The notes beneath the pieces were generated by a model. That model was given only the letters and a program-made list of their open reading frames with translations. It was not told where the DNA came from and made no database searches. The translations under genes were made by a program, and so were the position numbers. Below, piece after piece: positions 16,665-25,319 of a stretch of DNA of 64,000 bases (its first letter is position 1; the number at the start of each line of letters is the position of its first letter). The stretch is taken from NCBI RefSeq assembly GCF_001937665.1, contig NZ_MSKL01000009.1, forward strand, positions 36,075 through 100,074, given 5' to 3'. This DNA is from Actinomyces oris (lineage in GTDB: Bacteria; Actinomycetota; Actinomycetes; Actinomycetales; Actinomycetaceae).

Positions 16665-18053
16665 TCACACCGGCTGGCGCAGGTTGTCCATGAGGGAGCG
16701 CCGGTCGAGCTGGGCGGGCAGCCAGGTGGTTGCCACCGCGAGCGCCAGCGAGATCCCGCTGACGAGGGCCAGCAGCCCCACCGGGACCGAGGCGACCAGG
16801 ACCGCCATCCCGCCCCCGGAGTACAGCGCGGCGTAGACGGCGCTGAAGGCGGTGGCCACCAGCCCGAAGAGGATGCCGGTGACGGCGTAGATGACACCCT
16901 CCAACGCCGTGGAGGCCAGAACCGTGCAGGTGCGCGCCCCGATGACCCCCAGCAGCGCCCCCTCCTGGCGCCGGGCCCGCCCCACCATGGCGATGTTGGC
17001 GATCCCGCCGACGCCGGAAATGAAGAAGGTTGGAACCCCGACAGAGAGGAACCCGCTGACCGAGCCCTGCGCGCCGGTGGCCTGGCCGGCCCCGACGGCG
17101 GCGTAGACGGTGCCGGTCAGGGCCACGGCGATGGCGAAGGGGACGATCGTCGTCATCGACAGGGAGGCGCGGTGGCGGGCGTTGGCGCGGGCGGCGAACC
17201 AGGCGGGGCTACGGCCCGGGATGAGGGCGGTCCACCAGGTCAGCAGTGGCCGCAGCGTCCAGTTCGGCACGCTCAGGGCGGCGATCGCGGCGAGGAGCCC
17301 CATGGAGGCGCCGGCCATCGCGCGATCCCCCGGGTCGTTGAGGTTCATACCGGACGTGGCCATCTCCGCCCTCTCCGCATCACTCATGGGTAGAGAGCTC
17401 TCGAAGGGGGTCATGACCAGCCCCAGGAGCATGATGCCGACGACCACCCACTGCCACCACCGGGTCCGGGTCTGCGGAGCCGTGGCCTCCCGCAGCGCCT
17501 GCATCTCGGGGACCGACGCCGCCCGCCGGGCCGGCCCCATCGCGCCCAGGACGCAGAACAGCATCGTCACGGCGATGGTCAACGGCACCCCGAAGCCCGG
17601 CATGATGATGGGTAGATTCTGAGGAAACACGTCGAACTCCCGCCAGGTGAGCAGGTAGACGCGAACCAGCGGCAGGCTGGCCACCGCTCCCATGACGCCT
17701 CCGAGCAGCCCGATCACCCCGACCTGCGCCAGGATGATGCGGCGGATGCGGCTGCCGGGGATGCCCAGGACCTTCCACAGCGCGTGGGAGCGCTGCTGGG
17801 CCGAGACGGTCAGGCCCAGCGTCGTGGACAGGATGACGGCGGTGGCCAGCCCCGCGTAGGAGACAAGGCTGGAGCCGATGATGTGGGAGGCGTTGATGAG
17901 CTCGGCCGAGCCCTGGGCCTGGGCCCAGTTCAGGGCGCTGTACCAGGCGGTGATGATGACGCCGATGATGGCGCCGCCGACCGTGGCGACGAGCAGCGAC
18001 CACAGCCACTGGCGGGCGTGGTGGCGCAGGTCGTTCCAGATGAGTGTGACCAT
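16665..18053 (-). CDS. ABC transporter permease, FtsX-like
   Basis: A 462-residue membrane protein with an N-terminal membrane segment (WLWSLLVATVGGAIIGVII), a periplasmic loop, three segments, and a second similar half. This is the MacB/FtsX-type layout with two permease modules. It would pair with the adjacent ATPase 34 bases upstream. The ATG at 18051-18053 (MVTLIWNDLRHHARQW) follows GGAGAAGATC. Such exporters handle peptides, antibiotics or lipoproteins; the cargo here is unknown. Confidence 0.87.
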   Translation of the reverse strand: MVTLIWNDLRHHARQWLWSLLVATVGGAIIGVIITAWYSALNWAQAQGSAELINASHIIGSSLVSYAGLATAVILSTTLGLTVSAQQRSHALWKVLGIPGSRIRRIILAQVGVIGLLGGVMGAVASLPLVRVYLLTWREFDVFPQNLPIIMPGFGVPLTIAVTMLFCVLGAMGPARRAASVPEMQALREATAPQTRTRWWQWVVVGIMLLGLVMTPFESSLPMSDAERAEMATSGMNLNDPGDRAMAGASMGLLAAIAALSVPNWTLRPLLTWWTALIPGRSPAWFAARANARHRASLSMTTIVPFAIAVALTGTVYAAVGAGQATGAQGSVSGFLSVGVPTFFISGVGGIANIAMVGRARRQEGALLGVIGARTCTVLASTALEGVIYAVTGILFGLVATAFSAVYAALYSGGGMAVLVASVPVGLLALVSGISLALAVATTWLPAQLDRRSLMDNLRQPV

Positions 18054-18087
18054 GATCTTCTCCGATCCTCTCCTGATCCTGTTCCGG

Positions 18088-18927
18088 TCAGGCGGCGCGC
18101 GTGGCTCGCGCCGAGTGGACGAGCTCGGCGATCTGGCGGGCGTCACGGCAGCCGGTCCACTGCACCAGGTGCCCCTGACTCATGACGGCGACCGCGTCAG
18201 CTCTGGCGGCGGCCTCGACGTCGTGGGTCACCATGACCACGGTGGTGCCCTGCTCGGTGAGCCGGCGCAGCCAGTCCAGGACGAGGGCGGCGGAGTCCAG
18301 GTCGAGGGCGCCGGTGGGCTCGTCGGCGAAGACGATCCGGGGCCGGCTGGCCATGACACGGGCGATGGCCACGCGCTGGCGCTCCCCGCCGGAGAGCTGG
18401 TGGGGCTTGAGGCCGGCGCGGTGAGCGAGCCCGACGGCGTCGAGGGCCGCCCGGGTCTGGGCGCCGCTCAGGGGACGGCCGGCCAGGCGTGAGGGCATGG
18501 AGACGTTGTCGGCGGCGCTCAGGGAGGCAATGAGGTTGTACTCCTGGAAGACGAAACCGACGTGACGGGCGCGGAACCGGGCCCGCTCGGCCGGCCGCAT
18601 CCCGGAGGTGAGGGCGCCGAGCATGGTCACCTGTCCGCTGGTGGGCTCATCGAGGCCGGCCATGCAGTGCAGCAGCGTCGACTTGCCCGATCCGGAGGCT
18701 CCCACGACGGCGGTGAAGCTGCCCTCGGGCAGGTCGGCGTCAACGTGGTCCAGGGCGGTGACGCGGGCGTCCTGGCGTCCGGGGACCTCGTAGACGCGGG
18801 TCAGGCCGCGCAGCCGGATGGCGACGGGCGACGACGAGTCCGGCCCGGGAGGCGGCGTGGTCGATGGCTGGGATGTGGCGGAGGCGGCGGTCGGATCGGA
18901 GGGGGCCAGGGGCGGGTGAGCAGTCAT
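18088..18927 (-). CDS. ABC transporter ATP-binding protein (LolD/MacB type)
   Basis: A 279-residue ATPase with Walker A GASGSGKSTLL, signature LSGGERQRVAIA and Walker B IVFADEPTGALD, the last typical of the LolD/MacB exporter group. A Pro/Thr/Ser-rich leader of about 38 residues precedes the domain. The ATG at 18925-18927 is preferred because it is the last start before the leader and has GGAGG directly upstream. It precedes the permease gene in an apparent two-gene operon. Confidence 0.92.
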   Translation of the reverse strand: MTAHPPLAPSDPTAASATSQPSTTPPPGPDSSSPVAIRLRGLTRVYEVPGRQDARVTALDHVDADLPEGSFTAVVGASGSGKSTLLHCMAGLDEPTSGQVTMLGALTSGMRPAERARFRARHVGFVFQEYNLIASLSAADNVSMPSRLAGRPLSGAQTRAALDAVGLAHRAGLKPHQLSGGERQRVAIARVMASRPRIVFADEPTGALDLDSAALVLDWLRRLTEQGTTVVMVTHDVEAAARADAVAVMSQGHLVQWTGCRDARQIAELVHSARATRAA

Positions 18928-19039
18928 GCCTCCAGCCTGACGGCGCCGTCTCTCGCAGCCCATCCGGCCATCTGGCGAATCGGAGGTGGGGCTAGCCCGA
19001 CACCGGCCCGGGCCGCCTCCGCCCGACGTCTGGCATCCT

Positions 19040-19106
19040 CGAGCCGGGCCTTCTTCGCCTAGCCCTACAGAACCGCGGTGGGGCGACACGGCATCCGCCC
19101 GGCTCG
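19040..19106. repeat. Nested-hairpin intergenic repeat, family 2 (copy 2, decayed inner stem)
   Basis: The outer arms CGAGCCGGGC (19040-19049) and its complement (19097-19106) are intact, but the inner arms AGCCCTAC and GGTGGGGCG pair only partly. It lies between the end of nth and the ABC ATPase start. Confidence 0.7.
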
Positions 19107-19130
19107 GCGTCGGCTCCGCGGGCTCCGCCC

Positions 19131-19883
19131 TCAGACACCCACCTGGGGGCACAGGCCGGCCTCGAGCAGCACGCACTCGCCGCAGCGGGGAGAGCGGGCC
19201 GAGCACACCCGCCGCCCGTGCTCGATGAGCCGGTGGCAGCCGTCGGTCCAGCGCCACGGCTCCCACAGGGCCGCAATGTCCTTCTCCACACGCAGCGGGT
19301 CCTTCGACGTCGTCCACCCCAGGCGGCGCGAGAGCCTCCCCACGTGGGTGTCCACGGTGATGGCGGGCTGCCCGAAGGCGTTACCGAGCACGACGTTGGC
19401 GGTCTTGCGCCCCACTCCCGGTAGGGAGACGAGCTCCTCGCGGCTGCGCGGCACCCGCCCCTCGAAGCGCTCGGTGAGCACCTGCCCGATGCCGAGCAGG
19501 TGCCCGGCCTTGGCACGCTGGAAGCCCAGGGGCCGCAGGATCGCCTCGAGGTCCTCGCGCCGGGCCGCCCCCAGGGCGGCGGCGTCGGGGTAGCGCCCGA
19601 AGAGCTCGGGGGTGACCGTGTTGACGCGTGCGTCAGTGGTCTGGGCCGACAGGACGGTGGCCACGAGCAGCTGGAAGGGGCCGTCGTGATCGAGGGCGCA
19701 GGCGGCGTCGGGGTAGAGGGCCATGAGCTCGTCGTCGACGGCGCCCGCGCGCCGGCCCGGATCCGCCACCGCCGACACCTCAGGGACCTCTGGAGCCTCG
19801 GGGGCCGCCTCAGCCGTCCCGGCCTCACTGCTTGTCGATCTGCGCACCTCATCCTCTTTCCGCGATCTCGTCGGCAACACCAT
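19131..19883 (-). CDS. nth: Endonuclease III
   Basis: A 250-residue DNA glycosylase/AP lyase of base-excision repair. The helix-hairpin-helix motif is LPGVGRKTANVVL, with the catalytic lysine, and the catalytic aspartate is in VDTHVGRLSRRLG. The C-terminal iron-sulfur cluster ligands are present, but the spacing is C-x6-C-x2-C-x7-C rather than the x5 last gap of the E. coli enzyme. The start is uncertain: ATG at 19881-19883 is used, with another ATG three codons earlier. A leader of about 45 Ala/Glu/Pro-rich residues precedes the catalytic domain. It is divergent from crp, as in mycobacteria (Rv3674c, Rv3676). Confidence 0.93.
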   Translation of the reverse strand: MVLPTRSRKEDEVRRSTSSEAGTAEAAPEAPEVPEVSAVADPGRRAGAVDDELMALYPDAACALDHDGPFQLLVATVLSAQTTDARVNTVTPELFGRYPDAAALGAARREDLEAILRPLGFQRAKAGHLLGIGQVLTERFEGRVPRSREELVSLPGVGRKTANVVLGNAFGQPAITVDTHVGRLSRRLGWTTSKDPLRVEKDIAALWEPWRWTDGCHRLIEHGRRVCSARSPRCGECVLLEAGLCPQVGV

Positions 19884-19945
19884 CGGCTCCATCCGCCCCT
19901 GGCTCAAAAGTGTCACAGGACGCACCCGATTTTGCTCACCTCTCT

Positions 19946-19973
19946 TTGACCTGCAACACACGGAGGCTACAAT
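19946..19973 (+). promoter_or_regulatory. Predicted sigma-70-type promoter of crp
   Basis: TTGACC (19946-19951) and TACAAT (19968-19973) are separated by 16 bases, close to the primary-sigma consensus. The expected transcription start is near 19980, about 90 bases before the crp start codon. Confidence 0.65.
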
Positions 19974-19982
19974 GCTCGACGG

Positions 19983-19998
19983 CGTGCCACAGGTCACA
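19983..19998 (+). promoter_or_regulatory. Candidate Crp box overlapping the crp transcription start
   Basis: CGTGCCACAGGTCACA matches 8 of 10 half-site positions of the TGTGA-N6-TCACA consensus, with the second half perfect. Just downstream of the predicted promoter, bound regulator would be expected to repress, suggesting negative autoregulation. Confidence 0.45.
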
Positions 19999-20069
19999 AG
20001 CCGTGGCAGGATAGACCCGAGGGCTCCCGCATGCGGGATGCCAGCCCCCTAACCACCAGGAGGATCTCC

Positions 20070-20747
20070 GTGGAAGACAGCATTATCTCCAGGATCCCGC
20101 TCTTCGAGGGCCTGAGCCCGGAGGAGCAGGAGGAACTGCGCGCCATGATGACGCAGACGACTCTGCGCCGTGGCGAGACCCTCTTCAACGAGGGCGACTC
20201 AGGCGACCGCCTCTACATTCTCCTCTCCGGGAAGGTGAAGCTCGGCCACGCCAGCGCCGACGGCCGCGAGAACCTGCTCGCGGTGCTCGGCCCCGGCGAG
20301 ATCGTCGGCGAGCTGACCCTGTTCGACCCGGGCCCGCGCTCCACCACCGCCACCGCCGTGGCCCCCACCGAGCTCCTGACGCTGGACCACAACCAGCTCA
20401 TGACCTTCGTGGAGTCCCACCCGCAGCTGGCCAAGGACATGCTGCGCGCCCTGGCCCAGCGCCTGCGCCGCACGAATACCGCGCTGGCGGACCTCGTCTT
20501 CTCCGACGTGCCCGGCCGCGTGGCCAAGGCCCTGCTGGACCTGGCCGACCGCTTCGGATCGCCCACCGACGACGGCGTCCACGTCCCCCACGACCTCACG
20601 CAGGAGGAGCTCGCCCAGCTGGTGGGCGCCTCGCGCGAGACGGTCAACAAGTCGCTGGCCGAGTTCGTCTCCCGCGGCTGGATCCGCCTGGAGGGCCGGG
20701 CCGTCACGCTGCTCGACGTCGACCGCCTGCGCCGTCGCGCCCGCTGA
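20070..20747 (+). CDS. crp: Crp/Fnr-family transcriptional regulator (Crp/GlxR type)
   Basis: A 225-residue regulator with an N-terminal cyclic-nucleotide-binding beta-barrel and a C-terminal winged helix. The first begins FEGLSPEEQEELRAMM and includes the phosphate-cassette-like GEIVGELTLFDPGPRSTTATA; the second includes LTQEELAQLVGASRETVNKSLAEF. It matches the mycobacterial Crp (Rv3676) and corynebacterial GlxR in length and layout. The GTG at 20070 is chosen because AGGAGG lies at 20058-20063 and homologues begin with the residues EDSIISRIPLF. It is divergent from nth. Confidence 0.94.
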   Translation: MEDSIISRIPLFEGLSPEEQEELRAMMTQTTLRRGETLFNEGDSGDRLYILLSGKVKLGHASADGRENLLAVLGPGEIVGELTLFDPGPRSTTATAVAPTELLTLDHNQLMTFVESHPQLAKDMLRALAQRLRRTNTALADLVFSDVPGRVAKALLDLADRFGSPTDDGVHVPHDLTQEELAQLVGASRETVNKSLAEFVSRGWIRLEGRAVTLLDVDRLRRRAR

Positions 20748-20827
20748 GGTCCCGTCTCGGGTCGCGAGCCCTCAGCACAGCGCACCGGATGAGCCGCCGG
20801 GCGCTGGCGCCCGCATCAACGACGCAT

Positions 20828-20879
20828 ATGACGCCGCGCCTGCGGCCGGGAGATACCGGACCGCGGGCGCGGCGTCATG
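20828..20879 (+). terminator. Hairpin terminator after crp
   Basis: ATGACGCCGCGCC and the complementary GGCGCGGCGTCAT, extended by GCGG/CCGC with small bulges, form an 18-base-class stem around a loop of about 15 bases. It lies between crp and the convergent DUF4177 gene and could serve both. Confidence 0.75.
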
Positions 20880-20904
20880 CTTGGTGGGGTCGCCGAACGG
20901 CTCG

Positions 20905-21096
20905 TCAGGAGCGGGGGCGCTTGAGGTAGGCGATGAGGTTGTCCGTGCCGGACGGGCCGGGCACGACCTGGACGAGCTCCCAGCCGTCAGCGCCCCACTG
21001 ATCGAGGATCTGCTTGGTGGCGTGAGTGATGAGGGGGACGGTGACGTACTCCCAGGTGGTCGGCGCGGCGGATACAGGCTCAGAAGATGCAGTCAT
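20905..21096 (-). CDS. DUF4177-family small protein
   Basis: A 63-residue protein with the DUF4177 pattern: a strand TWEYVTVPLI, a helix around KQILDQWGADGWELVQVVP and a final strand LIAYLKRP. In actinobacteria such genes commonly lie beside the crp-whiB region. The function is unknown. Confidence 0.82.
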   Translation of the reverse strand: MTASSEPVSAAPTTWEYVTVPLITHATKQILDQWGADGWELVQVVPGPSGTDNLIAYLKRPRS

Positions 21097-21153
21097 GGGC
21101 CTCAGCCTAGAGCCCGCCGCGAGGCGCCGGAAGTCAGGAACACGGGGGCGGCC

Positions 21154-21489
21154 TCAGGAGGCGCAGCGCACCCGGGCCAGGATACGAGGGGCGCGACGGG
21201 CGTGAATCTCGGCGACGAGCTCGTCGTCCTCGCGCTCGAGCCACAGGCCCCAGTCGTCGACCTCGGGGAAGCGTCGCAGCAGCGCCCGCCTCTCCCGCTC
21301 GGTCAGGCCACCCCACACGCCGAAACTGGACTCGGAGTTGAGGGCCTCGGCCAGGCACTCCATACGAACCGGACATGCGAAGCACAGTGATCTCGCGTCG
21401 CGCTGCTCAGCCCCCTTGCCGAAGAGCTGGTCAGGCTCAACGGCGGCGCAGGCCGCTCTGGCCGCCCAGGTCTGGTCGTCTTGAATCAT
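21154..21489 (-). CDS. whiB: WhiB-family iron-sulfur transcriptional regulator
   Basis: A 111-residue WhiB protein. The four cluster-binding cysteines are at 14, 36, 39 and 45 (C-x21-C-x2-C-x5-C), followed by the GVWGG turn at 57-61 and a basic C-terminus (HARRAPRILARVR) for DNA contact. Its position between crp and the class A PBP gene matches whiB4 of mycobacteria, which senses redox state. The ATG at 21487-21489 is chosen because GGGAG precedes it. A candidate Crp box lies 35 bases upstream. Confidence 0.92.
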   Translation of the reverse strand: MIQDDQTWAARAACAAVEPDQLFGKGAEQRDARSLCFACPVRMECLAEALNSESSFGVWGGLTERERRALLRRFPEVDDWGLWLEREDDELVAEIHARRAPRILARVRCAS

Positions 21490-22008
21490 GCTCACTCCCG
21501 ATTCATTCAACGGCCGACGCCGTTGTCGGTCACGTCACAGTCGTTACCGTATGGCAACCGGGCACCGCACACCAAATCCTCCCCCCGTGACCTGTGCAAT
21601 CCGACCGCCGCAAATCCCCGACAGCGCGCGGCGGACCAGCGCGTTCAAGGAGAGTTCTCTGATAGCGAGCCAATTGCCGGGCATCGGTCCCCCATCACCC
21701 CCTCGCCTTTCACACGGCCGAGGATTCCAGTTCTCACGGCCGGAAGGGTGCACCCGAACCGCAGCCTCCCAGCATGGATCGTGATGTCACCGTGACCCTC
21801 ACCTGAATATTTCTTAGGAATTACCTGTATGGCGACACTGTCTCGCTATGTGGCCGCACCGTCCCGTTCCCTGCGCCCGTCAACGCCGTCGAATCACCTC
21901 GCCTCCCCACCAACCAGAAGGCATTGGGGCTGACCTCCTAGGGTCTTCCCAGCGCGAAGAGGGTCTACGCCACTGCATCCTCCAAGCGATTCCACGTAGG
22001 CTGGCGCC
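21490..22008. promoter_or_regulatory. Divergent whiB / PBP intergenic region
   Basis: A 519-base gene-free region with lower GC than its surroundings. A candidate Crp box TGTCGGTCACGTCACA lies at 21524-21539 (8 of 10 half-site matches) on the whiB side. An AT-rich patch near 21805-21830 may belong to the PBP promoter. I see no RNA structure or conserved riboswitch I can name. Confidence 0.45.
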
Positions 22009-24084
22009 ATGGCGAAATCCTCTGCGCGCGGGCGCTCACTGACACCACCCCAGGTCGTCTCGATGCTCGTGGTCTTCCTGACTCTCTCGTGCGTCGGCGG
22101 GGTCCTGTCCGCAGGCTTCGCCACTCCCTTCGTGGGTGTCACGGCAGCGCTGACCAAGGCATCCGCAGAGCTCTTCGAGGAGCTCCCCAGTGACTTCAAC
22201 GTCCAGCAGCCCAGCCAGATCTCCACCCTCCTGGCGTCCGACGGCTCCGAGATCACCAAGTTCTACGCGGAGAACCGCATCGTGGTGCCCCTGAACTCGA
22301 TCTCGGTCAACATGCAGAACGCCATCGTGGCCGTGGAGGACCAGCGCTTCTACCAGCACCAGGGCGTCGACCCCACCGGCATGGTGCGAGCCCTGGTGTC
22401 CAACAACGCCGGCGGCTCGCGTCAGGGTGCCTCGACCCTGACTCAGCAGTACGTGCGCAACACACTCATCGAGACCGGCCTGAAGAACGATGACCACAAG
22501 ATCATCCGCGACGCCACCGAGAGCACCGTGGCCCGCAAGCTGCGGGAGATGAAGTTCGCCCTCAGCCTGGAGCAGAAGTACTCCAAGCAGCAGATCCTCG
22601 AGGGCTACCTCAACATCGCCGCCTTCAGCCCCTCCACCTACGGGGTCGAGGCCTCCGCCCAGCACTACTTCAGCAAGTCAGCCAAGGACCTGACAGTGGC
22701 CGAGGCCGCTCTCATGGCCGGTGCCACCAACGCCCCCAGCGCCTACGATCCCGTCACCCATCCGGAGCTGGCCAAGAGCCGCAGGAACTGGGTGCTCTCC
22801 AAGATGCTGGAGGAGAAGTTCATCACCAAGCAGCAGTACGATGAGGCCGTCAACTCCGAGATCAAGCTCAATGTTCGGGACTCGCCTGCAGGTTGTGGGG
22901 CTGCGGGCAGCTACGCCTACTTCTGCACCTATGTGGTCAACGAGATCCTCGGCTCGGAGAACTTCGGACCTAATGTCTCCGCACGCCGTCAGCTCCTGAC
23001 GCGCGGCGGCCTGAAGATCACCACCACCCTGGACCGCGCGCGCCAGAGTGCCGCCGATTCCGTCATTCAGGCCAGAACTCCGATCGGGGACTCCGACGGA
23101 GCCAATTCCACCATCGTGTCGATCGAGCCCGGCACAGGAAGAATCCAGGCTCTGGCTCAGAACACCAACTATGAGGATTCCCAGCTCGTCTTCGCAGCGG
23201 ACGCCAAGCACGGTGGAATCGAGCTCCCCGACGGAAACGTCGGCTTCCAGCCCGGTTCGACGTTCAAGGCAATCGTCCTGGCCGAATGGCTCAAGACTGG
23301 CCACACAGCCGGTCAAATGGTGAACGCGTCCGCACCGAAGAACTACTCGCCCAATACGTTCACAGTTTCCTGTGATCCCGCGCGCGCGGCCGGTTCCTGG
23401 CCCGTCAACAACGTCGCCGGGACCAACGCCGGCGTCATGACCGTCAGAGAAGCCACGAAGCAGTCCATCAATGCGGGCTTCACCGAGATGCTCAGGGACC
23501 TCGATGTCTGTGAGGTCACGAAGCTCGCCGCCTCCATAGGCATCACCAAAGCGGACGGGAGCCCACTGGATCCTGACCCCTCCATCGCCTTGGGAGGCAC
23601 ACCCGTACCACCGATCAGCATGGCCAACGCCTATGCAACCTTCGCCTCCGGCGGCAAGTACTGCAAACCCATCGCCATCGACCAGATCCTGGACGCCAGC
23701 GGGACCTCCATGGCCGTGCCCGGCGCCGACTGCACCCAGGCCATGGACCAGGGTGCCGCAGACGAGACAGCAAGAACGCTCCGGGCCACATCCGAACCAG
23801 GAGGTACCGCTAAGGACGCCGTCTTCGGCCGACCGATCGCGGGCAAGACCGGAACCACGGACGAGGCCGAGAACACCTGGTTCGTGGGATTCACCCCGCA
23901 GCTGTCCACCGCGGTCTGGATCGGTGACGCCACGGAGAGCGGCAGGAGCCTTGTAGGCAGGACGATCGGAGGAGTGTACTTCCCGAAGATTTACGGCAGT
24001 GACCTGGCCGTGCCGATGTGGCGCGACTACATGTCCCAGGCCGTGGCGAACGACCCTGCCCTGCCCATTCCCTCCCACGGGTGA
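22009..24084 (+). CDS. ponA: Class A penicillin-binding protein (transglycosylase/transpeptidase)
   Basis: A 691-residue bifunctional peptidoglycan synthase. An N-terminal membrane anchor lies near residues 15-38. The glycosyltransferase-51 domain carries VEDQRFYQHQGVDPTGM and QGASTLTQQYVRN. The transpeptidase domain has the SxxK motif in PGSTFKAI (serine about 417), SIN at about 486 and KTGTT at about 613. It has no C-terminal PASTA domain, unlike mycobacterial PonA2, which occupies the same position after whiB4. The ATG at 22009 is followed directly by the basic leader. It would act outside the cell membrane in wall synthesis. Confidence 0.95.
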   Translation: MAKSSARGRSLTPPQVVSMLVVFLTLSCVGGVLSAGFATPFVGVTAALTKASAELFEELPSDFNVQQPSQISTLLASDGSEITKFYAENRIVVPLNSISVNMQNAIVAVEDQRFYQHQGVDPTGMVRALVSNNAGGSRQGASTLTQQYVRNTLIETGLKNDDHKIIRDATESTVARKLREMKFALSLEQKYSKQQILEGYLNIAAFSPSTYGVEASAQHYFSKSAKDLTVAEAALMAGATNAPSAYDPVTHPELAKSRRNWVLSKMLEEKFITKQQYDEAVNSEIKLNVRDSPAGCGAAGSYAYFCTYVVNEILGSENFGPNVSARRQLLTRGGLKITTTLDRARQSAADSVIQARTPIGDSDGANSTIVSIEPGTGRIQALAQNTNYEDSQLVFAADAKHGGIELPDGNVGFQPGSTFKAIVLAEWLKTGHTAGQMVNASAPKNYSPNTFTVSCDPARAAGSWPVNNVAGTNAGVMTVREATKQSINAGFTEMLRDLDVCEVTKLAASIGITKADGSPLDPDPSIALGGTPVPPISMANAYATFASGGKYCKPIAIDQILDASGTSMAVPGADCTQAMDQGAADETARTLRATSEPGGTAKDAVFGRPIAGKTGTTDEAENTWFVGFTPQLSTAVWIGDATESGRSLVGRTIGGVYFPKIYGSDLAVPMWRDYMSQAVANDPALPIPSHG

Positions 24085-24102
24085 GCACCGCTCCCCGCGA
24101 GA

Positions 24103-25122
24103 ATGACAACTGCACAGAAGAGGACCCGACTCCCCATGACGCCCTGCACTGTCGGCCGCGCCGCCCTGTCCGTCATCGGCGCCACCGCCGCCCTGGGGGC
24201 GGCCACGCTGGCCTACAGCCTCATCGAGGCCAGGTGCCCCGTACTGCGGCGCATCGACGTGCCGGTGCTCGCCGCCGACGAGGAGCCCCTCACGGTGCTG
24301 CACCTGGCCGACCTTCACCTGACGGGTCACACCGAGGCGCGGGTCGCCTGGGTGCGGCAGCTGGCGCAGCTGCAGCCCGACGTCGTCGTCAACACCGGCG
24401 ACAACCTCTCCCTGGAATCCGGGCTGGAGCCGCTGCGGCGGGCGCTCGAACCGCTGACGGGTCTGCCCGGGGCCTTCGTCATGGGCGACCACGACTACCG
24501 CTCCACCGTCTTCCGCCTACCGACGCGCTACCTGCACCGGGACCCGCGCAAGGCCTCCAGCCGCGTGCGCGACGAGGACATTGAGGCCCTGCCCTGGGAG
24601 GAGATCCGCGACCTGCAGGCCGCCGGTGGCTGGGTGGACCTGACCAACCGGCGCGGCTCACTGACCGTGCGCGGGCGGCGCATCGAGCTGGTCGGCGTCG
24701 ACGACCCGCACGCCAACCGTGACGTCCTCCCCGTCCCCGAGGCCGCCGGCTCAGCGGAGTCGGCCACTTCCCTGCCGACGATCCGTGACCACGAGGGCCG
24801 GGCTCTGCGACTGGGGCTCACCCACGCCCCCTACCGGCGGGTCCTGGAGGCGATGTCGGCCGACGACGTCGACCTGGTCCTGGCCGGACACACCCACGGC
24901 GGGCAGCTGTGCGTGCCCGGGGTAGGGGCACTGGTGACCAACTGCGACCTGGACCGGGGGCGCGCCTCGGGCCTGTCGCAGTGGCCGGGCCGTCTCGGGG
25001 ACCCGCGGGCCGCCGACCACATGTACCTGCACGTCTCCGCCGGGCTGGGCACAAGCCCCTACACGCCCGTGCGCCTGGCCTGCCGGCCCGAGGCCACGCT
25101 GCTGCGGCTGCTGCCGGCCTGA
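24103..25122 (+). CDS. Membrane-anchored metallophosphoesterase
   Basis: A 339-residue calcineurin-like phosphoesterase of the YkuE/Rv3683 group. An N-terminal hydrophobic stretch (ALSVIGATAALGAATLAYSL) is followed by metal-binding motifs in order: LADLHLTG, NTGDN, GDHDYRS (in place of GNHE) and GHTHGGQ. The gene follows the PBP after 18 bases, so co-transcription is likely, and the pairing is conserved in mycobacteria. The start is either 24103 or the ATG at 24136. The substrate is unknown; a role in envelope lipid metabolism is only an inference. Confidence 0.88.
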   Translation: MTTAQKRTRLPMTPCTVGRAALSVIGATAALGAATLAYSLIEARCPVLRRIDVPVLAADEEPLTVLHLADLHLTGHTEARVAWVRQLAQLQPDVVVNTGDNLSLESGLEPLRRALEPLTGLPGAFVMGDHDYRSTVFRLPTRYLHRDPRKASSRVRDEDIEALPWEEIRDLQAAGGWVDLTNRRGSLTVRGRRIELVGVDDPHANRDVLPVPEAAGSAESATSLPTIRDHEGRALRLGLTHAPYRRVLEAMSADDVDLVLAGHTHGGQLCVPGVGALVTNCDLDRGRASGLSQWPGRLGDPRAADHMYLHVSAGLGTSPYTPVRLACRPEATLLRLLPA

Positions 25123-25216
25123 GGGGCGGCGCGCCGCCCCAGCACATCGTCCAGCACGCCCCCGCTGAGCAGCACTCCCCCGCGGCTTCCTCACCGCCCC
25201 CTCCCCACCATCGCCG

Positions 25217-25284
25217 CATCACTTCGACAGAATCTTCATAAATGACGCGGAGCCGTGTCTTCTATGAAGTTTTGGTCGATTTGT
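25217..25284. repeat. Long-arm intergenic palindrome, family 3 (decayed copy)
   Basis: ACTTCGACAGAATCTTCAT (from 25221) is mirrored imperfectly by ATGAAGTTTTGGTCGAT. It is a diverged copy of the perfect 28-base-arm palindrome at 38600-38665, and shares the loop-side sequence GACGCGG. Confidence 0.7.
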
Positions 25285-25319
25285 GGGGCCTGGGCACTCA
25301 GGGGGCCTGGGCGTGGCGG

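Noticed and set aside
24103..24135. Alternative start at 24136 for the metallophosphoesterase
   Set aside because: Not excluded. The spacing to AGAGGA is long, so 24103 is kept as the working start.
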